A DNA stretch of 64,000 bases. It comes from Acidobacteriota bacterium (lineage in GTDB: Bacteria; Acidobacteriota; Terriglobia; Terriglobales; Acidobacteriaceae). Below the pieces are notes generated by a model. The model was not told where the DNA came from and did not search any database. It saw only the letters and a list, made by a program, of their open reading frames with translations. Each line of letters begins with the position of its first letter. Positions within the stretch are counted from its first letter, which is position 1. The stretch covers positions 1 through 64,000 of the forward strand of contig JABCZI010000007.1 in NCBI GenBank assembly GCA_013289765.1. The letters are read 5' to 3'. Shown one piece after another: positions 19,424-28,462 of this stretch. The position numbers were made by a program, and so were the translations under genes.

Positions 19424-19741
19424 AAACGATGTTCCTTTCGTGGTAATTGGATTACGTGATCTGGGAACACGTGCAGGTGGCCGCACGCGCAGGATACGGA
19501 CTCGTGATGCAGGCTGGTGTCTTTGTCGTCCGCATGAAACCAGTCTGCGTAGGAAATTTTCCCTTCGAATATCACCAAAAGCAGTTGGACTATAGGGCCC
19601 TGCTACCCTGAAGTCAAATTAAGATTCGAAGACAATTCCGTACAGGTTTTTTCACGATCTATTAATACCGACGGGCTTAATCGTCCTGTAGTATCTCCGT
19701 TCTCGACCCAAACCCAGGTTTCCCAAGTCTCAATCGTTGAG
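19424..19741. other. Divergent intergenic region
   Basis: This ~318-base spacer separates the leftward PBP-like gene from the rightward Oar-like receptor and should carry both promoters. The half nearer the receptor is AT-rich (around 19615-19690). I could not assign a confident -35/-10 pair. Confidence 0.4.
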
Positions 19742-22700
19742 GTGAATGTGCTGCATCGTCGCGTACCTTTGTTCGCGGTCTCGGTCCGTGGCCTGATCGT
19801 ATTTCTTGTGCTCTTGCAAGTTCATGCCAGCGGCCAGGAATCGACAAAGGTGGCTGCAGCCCAAGGTTCCATCTCGGGCGCGGTGATGGATCAGACTGGC
19901 GCTGTCATACCCGATGCAAAAGTAGTGTTGAGCAACGGAACAGTGCTGGCGCGTGAAACAAAAACCGACGACAAAGGCGTTTATTCCTTTGCTGGACTTG
20001 ACGCCGGAACCTATAACGTCACGGTAACGGCTCCAAATTTTGCCGTGCAGAATTTGACCTACATTGCCTTGGCCTCCGGCCAAAGCCTGACTCTCGACGC
20101 CACGCTTACCCCGCAAAGTGCCCAGAACCAGGTGAATGTGGAAGCTCAGGGAGCGGCCCAAGTCGAGGTGGAGAATGCTTCGGTTTCCGGAACGATTACT
20201 GAAAAAGAAGTAGTTCAAACCCCCCTGAACGGGCGGAACTTTACCCAGCTCGTCGCACTCGCTCCCGGTGTGAGCAATCAGACCGGCCAGGACGAAGCGA
20301 AAGTGGGCGTGCAGGGCAGCGTGAAGTACAGCGTGAACGGCGGGCGTGTCGAATACAACACGTTCGAAGTGGATGGCAGCGATGTTCTCAACACCGGGCT
20401 AAACGGCGCCGCCAGCACTCTGATGGTGTATCCGAGCCTGGATGCGATCCAGGAAGTCAAGGTGTTGACCTCAAACTACGGCGCTCAATACGGGCGGACA
20501 GCATCGGGCACGGTGCAGGTTACGACAAAATCCGGCGGCGCTGCGCTGCACGGAAACGTTTACGATTTCATCCGCAACGAAGCCTTTAACTCGCGGAATT
20601 ATTTTGATATCACCAGTTCCAAGGCTCCGCTATATCGCCGCCAGGATTTCGGAGGCACAATCGGTGGGCCGCTGACCATTCCCCACGTCTACAACACCGA
20701 TAAGAGCAAGACTTTTTTCTTCTTCTCCGAAGAGTTTCGTCTGGAGAAGACGCCGACCGCATATAACCAGGCCGTGCCTTCGCTCAAGGAGCGCGGGCTG
20801 ATCATGACGCCGCAGGGAGTGCGTCCGAACCTGGTCGCTGGAGCCGGACCACTGGGACCGGCTACTTATCAGGCCTTCGACTTTAGCGACTTGTGCCCAC
20901 TGCTGGGGGGCGCCTTTAGCCGCCAGCAATATCCCGATTGCCCTTCGATTAACCCTGTCGGCTCCGGTCAGTACGATACGCTTTCCCACAACCAGTTGGT
21001 CGCTACGTCGGCTTTATCCAATGGCGTCGACAAGAATGCATTGACTATCCTGAATGCGAACCTGATTCCACTTCCAAACTCGCCAGTCGGCTGCAATTAT
21101 AGCGTCCCAAATCCCGACCCTACCGATCCTAACCATTGCTACGACGCGACAGTTTCGCCTTCCACCTACTGGCGTGAGGAGTTATTTCGCATTGACCACA
21201 ACTTAACCTCGAAGCTGAAGGTTTCGTTTCGTTATGTTCATGACGCATGGGACACGACTGTATTGACGCCGCAATGGGCCATCTTGCGTACCACGAACCC
21301 GAGTGCAGGCACGTTTCCCACAATACAAAACCGTTTCACAGGTCCGGGTACAAACCTGGTAGCAAGATTTACGCATGCGATTTCGTCCACTTTATTGAAT
21401 GATCTTGTTCTCAGCTACACAAATTCGACCATAACCCTCATCGATCGGAATGGCCCCGGCGGTGCCGTGTTCCAGCGGAATAGCTCGCTGGACCAACCGC
21501 TTGTTACTGATCCTTCAAACCCCGGCCAGTGCAACCCGACAATCAGCGCCGACCCAATAACCAGCATTCCGCAATGCGCGATGGGCTACATCTTTAACAA
21601 CGGTTTTGGCGGAAAAATGCCCGGAGTCGAAATTCTGGGAACGAATGCCGCGTACGGTGGCCGCGGCTTTGCGACTGACCCCGCCTATATGCCATGGGGT
21701 CATACCAATCCCACTTACTCCTTTCGCGACGATGTTTTCAAGTCAATCGGCCATCACACGTTGCAGTTTGGAACACAATACGTCTACTCGCAGCGTAACC
21801 AGACCAACAATGCTATTGGCGCGGCCTCCGGTGAACTGCAGGGCTTCCTAACGTTTAGCAATCTGACTCACAGTACGGGAAATGCATTTGCCGATTTCCT
21901 GCTGCAAACTTCTTTGAACGGCGCTCCGCAGTCGTTCATTCAAAGTTTTACTCAGGATTCGGCGCAGCACCGTTATTACCAACGCTTTCAGATCGGCGAA
22001 CCTTACTTCCAGGACGACTGGAAAGTCACCAGCCGGCTCACGCTCAATCTGGGCTTGCGAGTCAGCCTGTTCGGCACGTTTTATGAGAAAAACAAGAACG
22101 CCTGGAACTGGGTAGGCTCAAAGTTCAACGCATCGCGATTTGCGGTGGATCCCTGGTCGGGAGTGCTCATCGACAAGACCGCTCAAGGGGTGTTTGCACC
22201 TGGCTCAGGGCCGAGTGGAGCGGTGGTCTCATTTAATCCCAGCACGTTTTCGCTCGATCCAGGTGTTGTAAGTGATTTGGGCTTGGTGCAATGCGGCGTT
22301 AACGGTACGCCCGCAAGCTGCATGACAGGACACTTATTCAATCCGGCGCCTCGCGTTGGTTTTGCCTGGGATCCCAAAGGCGACGGCAAAACTTCCATTC
22401 GCGGCGGCTACGGCATCTTCTTTGAACACGGCACCGGTAACGAATCCAACACCGGGTCACTCGAAGCGAGCGCGCCGCTGGTGTTGAGCATGACTCAACC
22501 GCTTCCGCTGAGTTATCCGTGTATCGGGAATGTGGGGTATGGGCCTGCATCCAATCCCGCCTACAACCCGTGTGCCAACCCCCAAGTCAACACTCCGCCG
22601 CCGCCGGCGGGATCAGCTTTTCCTCTTAACGTCACGGCCATTCCGACCAAAGCCGTCTGGCCCTACGCGCAGCAGTGGAGCTTCGGAATTCAGCGCCAAA

Positions 22701-23959
22701 TCCCCGGCAATATTCTTACCACTATTGCCTATGTTGGAAGCAGGGGGACGCACCTGACGTTGGAACGCAATCTCAACCAACTGCACGCATTGCCTTTGAG
22801 CGAGAACCCCTTTGGTCCGAACGAGCCCCTAACTTTGGCCGATTGCACCGCTATTCCGACAGGTTTTTCGGGAGGTACAGGTGTTCCCGCTCCTGGAAAC
22901 GGCAGTGTGCCGTTCCTTCTGCAAAGTGGAACTCTCGTCACCCCGCAGAGTCCAGCTTATGTGTATCTGCAGGCGGCTTGCGCCAACCCGAATATCCCCA
23001 ATGTGAACTCCCTGCCGCATCCGTACCAGGGTCTGGGACAAGTGCTTTCTTTGGAGAATGTGGCCGTTTCCACCTATCACGCTTTACAGGCAACTATGCG
23101 GCGAACCAGTGGGCCGCTGACTCTTGGTGTCTCCTACTCCTACAGCCACTCGATCGATAACTCTTCAGATCGCAGCGACCCTGTGCTGGTTGACTCGTAC
23201 AATCTGGCTGGGAATAGGGCAAGTTCTAATTTCGATGAGCGACATCTTCTCAACGTAAGTTACATCTATAACTTAACTGAGTTAGGCAAGCGCGCCCAAA
23301 TGTGGGCCAATGGCCATTCCGGCGACCCTACCGGCGATGGACAAGATACCGCTGAAGCCCCATCTCGCGTAGTTCGCGTTCTCACCGAAGGCTGGCAACT
23401 GGAAGGAGTAACTCTCTACCAATCGGGTACGCCATTTACGGTTATTAACAGCGCTGGTAATACCGGTATTTCGCTAACCGACAATGCTGGAGTGGATAGT
23501 AACTTTGGCATCGCGGCTTCCTACCCGGACGTTTTGCGCGGACAACCGAAGGCATTCGACAATCCTCAAAGCTTTGGCCCACTTCTGGGCAATCCTGCGC
23601 AGTTTGTAGCGCCGCGCGGACTTACTTTCGGCGATGCCGGCCGGAATTTCCTGAATAATCCCAGCCGTTTGAACTTTGACTTGTCCCTCTTAAAGAATTT
23701 CAAGCCGACTGAATCCAGTGAGTTGCAGTTCCGGGCTGAGGCATTCAATATTTTCAATCACACCGAGTACCGGATCTACGACTCGGACAATCCCGGAGGC
23801 ACTGGCAATAACGTGATCAGTTGTTACGGTGGCCCCCTAAATTCGGCAGGATTTATCGGGAAGGGCGGGGCTGATTGCATCACGGGTGCCAGCTTCCTGC
23901 ACCCCATCGATGCGCATCGCCCCCGTACCATACAGTTCGGCCTGAAATGGAGCTTTTAG
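19742..23959 (+). CDS. Oar-like TonB-dependent outer-membrane receptor
   Basis: The 1405-residue protein has a signal peptide (about 1-33, ending HASGQ). A carboxypeptidase-regulatory/CNA-B-like domain (about 38-125: GSISGAVMDQTGAVIPDAKV ... GVYSFAGLDAGTYNVTV) precedes a TonB plug (from about 150, with TPLNGRNFTQLVALAPGV) and a long beta barrel that ends in an aromatic residue (GLKWSF), the outer-membrane insertion signal. This architecture is typical of the expanded Oar/CarboxypepD_reg receptor family of Acidobacteria, which probably import or bind large oligomeric nutrients. Start is GTG 19742, with a weak purine-rich region before it. Only 13 bases separate it from the lipoprotein gene that follows, implying a shared transcript through to 30508. 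The substrate cannot be told from sequence. Confidence 0.92.
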   Translation: MNVLHRRVPLFAVSVRGLIVFLVLLQVHASGQESTKVAAAQGSISGAVMDQTGAVIPDAKVVLSNGTVLARETKTDDKGVYSFAGLDAGTYNVTVTAPNFAVQNLTYIALASGQSLTLDATLTPQSAQNQVNVEAQGAAQVEVENASVSGTITEKEVVQTPLNGRNFTQLVALAPGVSNQTGQDEAKVGVQGSVKYSVNGGRVEYNTFEVDGSDVLNTGLNGAASTLMVYPSLDAIQEVKVLTSNYGAQYGRTASGTVQVTTKSGGAALHGNVYDFIRNEAFNSRNYFDITSSKAPLYRRQDFGGTIGGPLTIPHVYNTDKSKTFFFFSEEFRLEKTPTAYNQAVPSLKERGLIMTPQGVRPNLVAGAGPLGPATYQAFDFSDLCPLLGGAFSRQQYPDCPSINPVGSGQYDTLSHNQLVATSALSNGVDKNALTILNANLIPLPNSPVGCNYSVPNPDPTDPNHCYDATVSPSTYWREELFRIDHNLTSKLKVSFRYVHDAWDTTVLTPQWAILRTTNPSAGTFPTIQNRFTGPGTNLVARFTHAISSTLLNDLVLSYTNSTITLIDRNGPGGAVFQRNSSLDQPLVTDPSNPGQCNPTISADPITSIPQCAMGYIFNNGFGGKMPGVEILGTNAAYGGRGFATDPAYMPWGHTNPTYSFRDDVFKSIGHHTLQFGTQYVYSQRNQTNNAIGAASGELQGFLTFSNLTHSTGNAFADFLLQTSLNGAPQSFIQSFTQDSAQHRYYQRFQIGEPYFQDDWKVTSRLTLNLGLRVSLFGTFYEKNKNAWNWVGSKFNASRFAVDPWSGVLIDKTAQGVFAPGSGPSGAVVSFNPSTFSLDPGVVSDLGLVQCGVNGTPASCMTGHLFNPAPRVGFAWDPKGDGKTSIRGGYGIFFEHGTGNESNTGSLEASAPLVLSMTQPLPLSYPCIGNVGYGPASNPAYNPCANPQVNTPPPPAGSAFPLNVTAIPTKAVWPYAQQWSFGIQRQIPGNILTTIAYVGSRGTHLTLERNLNQLHALPLSENPFGPNEPLTLADCTAIPTGFSGGTGVPAPGNGSVPFLLQSGTLVTPQSPAYVYLQAACANPNIPNVNSLPHPYQGLGQVLSLENVAVSTYHALQATMRRTSGPLTLGVSYSYSHSIDNSSDRSDPVLVDSYNLAGNRASSNFDERHLLNVSYIYNLTELGKRAQMWANGHSGDPTGDGQDTAEAPSRVVRVLTEGWQLEGVTLYQSGTPFTVINSAGNTGISLTDNAGVDSNFGIAASYPDVLRGQPKAFDNPQSFGPLLGNPAQFVAPRGLTFGDAGRNFLNNPSRLNFDLSLLKNFKPTESSELQFRAEAFNIFNHTEYRIYDSDNPGGTGNNVISCYGGPLNSAGFIGKGGADCITGASFLHPIDAHRPRTIQFGLKWSF

Positions 23960-23972
23960 GAAACGCGGACTC

Positions 23973-26294
23973 ATGAGTAAAACAAATAGAAATCCAAGCC
24001 GCGATCGACGTCATCATCCCCTCACTGCAGAGCTTCTATGCGTGTGGAGTGTCGGGGCGGGATTCGTTCTCTTATTAGTCAGCTTAGTAGGACTTTTGGG
24101 CTGTGGAGGGAGTTCTTCGAATAACTCCTCCGGCAACAACGGAGCGCTTGCCGGAAACTGGCAATTCACGTTAACCGCCCCGGCAGACAAATCGTTTGCG
24201 GGTGCTGCGAACGATTCGGCTTGTGCACCGTCGACGACAGGAGCGCCGATTCCTGTGTGTTTTAGCGGATTTCTGTTGCAGAACAAGACTTCGGTAAGCG
24301 GGCAGGTTGCCTATTCCATATTAATTCCAGGTGCCATCAGCCCGATTCCGTGCGGTGGCTCGGCAGTAACTACCGGAACCGTGAGCGCCCAAAACGTGAC
24401 ACTGACTGTCGGGGCCGCGTCGCAGACGTTTAGTCTGAGCGGAACTCTTAGCGCCGATGGTTCTAGCATGACGGGCACCTATAACACGGTTGCTACCCCA
24501 GATTGCGGCACCGCTCAAACTGGCTTGCCATGGAGTGCAAGCCTTGTTCCGCCACTTACCGGAACGGTCAACGGCTGGATTCACGGCGGTACGAATACTG
24601 GAGATCCTGCTGCGGGTCAAGAGTTTGCGGTAACAGGCGTTCTTAACCAAGGACCCAATACAGGAGCTAATGATGCTACTGTCACCGGCACCCTGAATTT
24701 CCAGGGATATCCATGCCTGGATACGGCTTCAGTCAATGGTCAAATCAGCGGTAGTTCCGTCATTCTGCAATTGATCGCTGCGAATGGGTTGAATGTGGGC
24801 CAGATTGGTTCGGCCCCCGATAGCCCAACCACTCCCACAAATCAAGGACCTGTAACCTTTCAGAGTTCGACAGCCGGCGGTTATATTCTGCAGGGACAGT
24901 CAGGCTATGGAGTGAGTACGCCCGCGTGCCCGAGCGGCGCATCCGCTTCTTCAGACTCTGGCTACATCTGCCTGGGGTTGGGAAGTTCGACTGCATGCGC
25001 GCAGCCACTTTTGATAACTCCCGCCCTGCTTACGTTCCCCGCGCAGCCCGTTGGATCCCCGGCAACCAGCCAGACGATCAAGCTCACAAACCCCGGAGCC
25101 TCCGGCGCAACCTTGAATAACCTCACGGTAAATTTGCCGTTCATTAAGAGCGATTTCAATGGCGTACCGAATTTCACTGAGCAGGACAACTGTAGTTCAA
25201 CCCCTGGAGCGCCGTTCTCGCTCGCGCCGCAACAAAGCTGCACAAGCACAATATCTTTTTCGCCGCAGGAAAGCTGTCCTTGGATTCCGTTATCAGCGGG
25301 GGGAACTGAGGTGCCTTCCAAGTGTCCGCCCTTCATCTCTCTTCAATCTGCTTTGCAGGCTTCGCCGTCTACGCTACCGGCAACGCTAGTAATTAATTGT
25401 CCGGACTGCAAGAACATCACGAATGATTCTCAGCCAGCATTTGATGTCCGTGTCACCGGACTCGGCGAAAGCGCGATTCACCCTTCCACACCCGAGCTTG
25501 ACTTCGGGTCCGAGGATGCTGGCTTGAATGAGGTAAGCCCACCTCAATCGGTTACATTTACCAACCAAGGCAGCTCCCCGGTTCAGATTCTGCCGGCGAT
25601 GGCTACACCTCCATGTGGGAGCCCGGCCTCATCCGTTAATATCATCCACCCCTCGAGCCCAGGCACTATTCCAGGAATTCAGGTCGTGAGCGGCATCAGT
25701 GGTACGGCCCCGTCCGTACAGTACATTTGTGACGTCGACATTAAGAGCGATAAGCCGAATTTCAACATAGTCTCGGACGGTTGTTCTGGCACATTGTTGA
25801 CTCCGCAACAGTCCTGCACCGTTGCCATTACTTATGCTCCGCAGCCGAATGAATCAAACGGCAATCTTGATTATTTTTTGCAACTGAACACATTGCAGTG
25901 CACCAGTACGATAACCACGGATTGCGAGATTGACAGTGGACGGTTTCCGGTTGAGTTAAAGTCCGCTTTGCCGAGTCCGCTGAGATTGTCGCCAGGCGCG
26001 GGCCTGGATTTCGGCACTTGGCCCACCGGCCAAACCGCCTACCCGCCAATGAACATCACGCTATCGAATGATAATCAGATCGCGAATCCGCAGCCGATCA
26101 TTATTCAAACGATATTGCCGAAAGGCGACTACGCCGAGACCGACAATTGCGGATTTTCTTTGGCTCCGGGCAGCAGTTGCATCATGACGATCACGTTTAC
26201 TCCGAAAGTCACTGGTTTCGATCCGGGGTCAATCACGATTACTTACAACAGTTCGTTCTTCCAAGTTATCTCTCTCCATGGTTTCGGGCAGTAG
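23973..26294 (+). CDS. Large lipoprotein with choice-of-anchor-like repeats
   Basis: The 773-residue protein has a hydrophobic segment ending LVGLLGC, a lipobox giving a lipidated Cys near residue 47, followed by a Ser/Asn-rich tether. An N-terminal strand-rich domain (GNWQFTLTAP ... GFLLQ) is followed, from about residue 345, by three or so ASH/choice-of-anchor D-like domains with the recurring pattern LTFPAQPVGSPATSQTIKLTN ... SCTSTISFSP, ELDFGSEDAG ... VTFTNQGSSPVQI and LDFGTWPTGQ ... SCIMTITFTP. Such domains are Ig-like folds found in exported proteins. It is encoded 13 bases after the Oar-like receptor, so it may work at the outer membrane with it. Partner and ligand are unknown. The n-region (~28 residues) is long for a lipoprotein signal, but no better start was seen. 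Confidence 0.75.
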   Translation: MSKTNRNPSRDRRHHPLTAELLCVWSVGAGFVLLLVSLVGLLGCGGSSSNNSSGNNGALAGNWQFTLTAPADKSFAGAANDSACAPSTTGAPIPVCFSGFLLQNKTSVSGQVAYSILIPGAISPIPCGGSAVTTGTVSAQNVTLTVGAASQTFSLSGTLSADGSSMTGTYNTVATPDCGTAQTGLPWSASLVPPLTGTVNGWIHGGTNTGDPAAGQEFAVTGVLNQGPNTGANDATVTGTLNFQGYPCLDTASVNGQISGSSVILQLIAANGLNVGQIGSAPDSPTTPTNQGPVTFQSSTAGGYILQGQSGYGVSTPACPSGASASSDSGYICLGLGSSTACAQPLLITPALLTFPAQPVGSPATSQTIKLTNPGASGATLNNLTVNLPFIKSDFNGVPNFTEQDNCSSTPGAPFSLAPQQSCTSTISFSPQESCPWIPLSAGGTEVPSKCPPFISLQSALQASPSTLPATLVINCPDCKNITNDSQPAFDVRVTGLGESAIHPSTPELDFGSEDAGLNEVSPPQSVTFTNQGSSPVQILPAMATPPCGSPASSVNIIHPSSPGTIPGIQVVSGISGTAPSVQYICDVDIKSDKPNFNIVSDGCSGTLLTPQQSCTVAITYAPQPNESNGNLDYFLQLNTLQCTSTITTDCEIDSGRFPVELKSALPSPLRLSPGAGLDFGTWPTGQTAYPPMNITLSNDNQIANPQPIIIQTILPKGDYAETDNCGFSLAPGSSCIMTITFTPKVTGFDPGSITITYNSSFFQVISLHGFGQ

Positions 26295-26351
26295 CGCGGG
26301 GGATTATCTTGGATGGGGTATTTCAGTTTTAGGCTAAGAAGGAGACTGGTT

Positions 26352-28370
26352 GTGGCAATCAGGCGATGGAGTCTGTTCCTTATTTCGGCAGCGACATCAT
26401 TTCTGGCTGGATGCGGGGGCGGTACGACCGTTAACGTACAAAATCCACCTGCGCCATCGACGCCGTCCATCTCTATTGCCTTTCAATCTGCACCGCCCAG
26501 CTCGCTTGCTTTTGGAGTAACTATTCCTGTCACTGCGGTTGTGACCAATGACCCTACTAACTCCGGAGTAGACTGGACTCTCACCTGTCAGAATCCCGGG
26601 AGTTGCGGCTCCCTAGTCGTGAAGGACGCAAACGAAAAGGTACTAAGCTCTCAGCACACGGCTAGCGGCCAAGCTATAACCTATTCACCACCCGCGTCGC
26701 TATCTTCCAACACACAAGGCATTAACATTTTCGCTTTCGCTACTGCGGACCACACTAAGAACGTGAATGCGCCGATGACGCTTACCGCGTTCGACAGTTT
26801 CCTCAAGGCAGGCACTTACATTATCGAGACGGCTGGTTTTGTTAACACCAATCCGTGCCAGCGTGTTGCCGCGATCATCCTCGATGGTAACGGCGTCATT
26901 ACGGGGGGCGAGGAGACAGTCAACTGTGTGACTTCAAGCCCCCTTTCGTCAATCTCCGCTACGGTTACCGGCGGGAGTTACTTTATCGGACCCGATGGAC
27001 GCGGCACCCTCACCATCAATACGCCGCCAAGCCTGAACCTCGGGCAGCAAGGTATCGAACTATTCAGTCTGGTGGATCTCTCCGGTTCGCAGGCGCTGCT
27101 TACGAAAACGGATAACATTAATATTTCCCCGTTTAGTAACGAATCATCGGTCGGAACCATGGATCTCCAAGCCTCAGGGACACAAACGATCACTGGTGGT
27201 TATGCATTCGTTGCCAGGGGCGTTGACCTGAACAGTTCGCCGATAGCGTTTGGCGGAGTTTTGAACGTCGGGGCATCTCAGAGTATCTCTGGAACCGGCA
27301 GCAAATTCGATGAAGTACTTAGCGGTAGCGGCATCGTGACTCCCAGTTCATCAGCTTCTGGCTCGGTATCGGTTCCGGACAAGTTCGGCACTGTGCAAAT
27401 CAGCCTAAACACCGATTTCGGATTACCTTCTGGATCGCCTCAGTTGTTCACCGCGTACGTAATTGATGCCTCCCATCTGAAACTCATAGAGACCGACGGC
27501 ACGACTGCCCTCACAGGAGGTGTCGCGATCGGCCAGGGATCCTCGACCGGGACATTTTCAACCTTTTCGGGCAGTTATACATTCGGAGTCGTGGGTCAGG
27601 ATTCGAATCCTAACTCAATTTCCTACACTACATTGGCTGCCGCGGGAAGTTTCACCGCTGGTAGTGGTTCCCTGAACAACGGGAGCATTGATGAACTGCA
27701 GTCTGGATTTTCGACTCAGGTAAGCGACGGATTTAGCGCCACCTATACCGTAGATCCGAGCGGCCGGGTCGACACTGCATCGTCGTTCACGTTTGCGAAT
27801 CCAAACAACGGCACCGGGCCGGAGTTGGTTTTTTATCTGACGGGCGGCGGGAACCCAGTATTAGTCCTCGATGCTGACACAACACCTACCCTCAATTCGT
27901 TCGAAATGGGAGTCGCGACGGGCTTGGCTTATCCAAGCACCGCCGGCGCGACATTCTCAGGAGACTACGGGCTGAGCTTTACGCAGAACTTCAGTGGAAC
28001 CGAAGGTGATGCCACTGGGCAGATCTGTGTGAACGGGAGTTCGGTGACATGCCCGCTATCTAACGGTACTGTCGGAGCTCCCAGTACTCTCGTTGGAACA
28101 GTAGACGAAACCTTGTCATTCTCCCCGACTGGCGCCAGTGCTCTGACGGACGGCTTTCAGGCCTCTACTACCAGTGGACGTCTGACAGGCACATTGTCCG
28201 ATGCAAACGCTTTCAATACTAATAGTACCCTCTCCGTGGCGTACTACCTTATTGATTCCGACCACGGCTTCTTCGTAGAAACTGACGGCGGGACGGGTAA
28301 GACGAATCCTGGGTTTCTGACTTTCGGGTACCTCGCGCGTCGTACGCCCGTTTGTACAGGGTGTCCGTAA
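26352..28370 (+). CDS. Lipoprotein with repeated beta-module
   Basis: The 672-residue protein begins, in this reading, at GTG 26352, which follows AAGGAG by seven bases and gives a compact lipoprotein signal (MAIRRWSLFL ... FLAGC). An ATG 13 codons upstream is also open but has no ribosome site. An Ig-like N-terminal part (about 30-150) is followed by modules containing GTYIIETAGF, GGYAFVARGVDLNSSPIAFGG, YVIDASHLKLIETDG and GSYTFGVVGQD. These align by eye with the KTYVFYLSGEE module of the giant lipoprotein at 7832-13222 (GGYAFSLAGMDPTQLPIAFGG, YVVGPEVLRIIDVDT). The ending is short and Cys-containing (TGCP). It is the third gene of the set starting with the Oar-like receptor. The function of the module is not known to me. 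Confidence 0.75.
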   Translation: MAIRRWSLFLISAATSFLAGCGGGTTVNVQNPPAPSTPSISIAFQSAPPSSLAFGVTIPVTAVVTNDPTNSGVDWTLTCQNPGSCGSLVVKDANEKVLSSQHTASGQAITYSPPASLSSNTQGINIFAFATADHTKNVNAPMTLTAFDSFLKAGTYIIETAGFVNTNPCQRVAAIILDGNGVITGGEETVNCVTSSPLSSISATVTGGSYFIGPDGRGTLTINTPPSLNLGQQGIELFSLVDLSGSQALLTKTDNINISPFSNESSVGTMDLQASGTQTITGGYAFVARGVDLNSSPIAFGGVLNVGASQSISGTGSKFDEVLSGSGIVTPSSSASGSVSVPDKFGTVQISLNTDFGLPSGSPQLFTAYVIDASHLKLIETDGTTALTGGVAIGQGSSTGTFSTFSGSYTFGVVGQDSNPNSISYTTLAAAGSFTAGSGSLNNGSIDELQSGFSTQVSDGFSATYTVDPSGRVDTASSFTFANPNNGTGPELVFYLTGGGNPVLVLDADTTPTLNSFEMGVATGLAYPSTAGATFSGDYGLSFTQNFSGTEGDATGQICVNGSSVTCPLSNGTVGAPSTLVGTVDETLSFSPTGASALTDGFQASTTSGRLTGTLSDANAFNTNSTLSVAYYLIDSDHGFFVETDGGTGKTNPGFLTFGYLARRTPVCTGCP

Positions 28371-28462
28371 ATATCTTGCGTGTTTTCTTCCTCGTTGTCG
28401 TGTGGGGAGCGGCGGCGCTTATAGCAATGGCTGAATTGAACGAATTCATTTTGAGGAGATCC

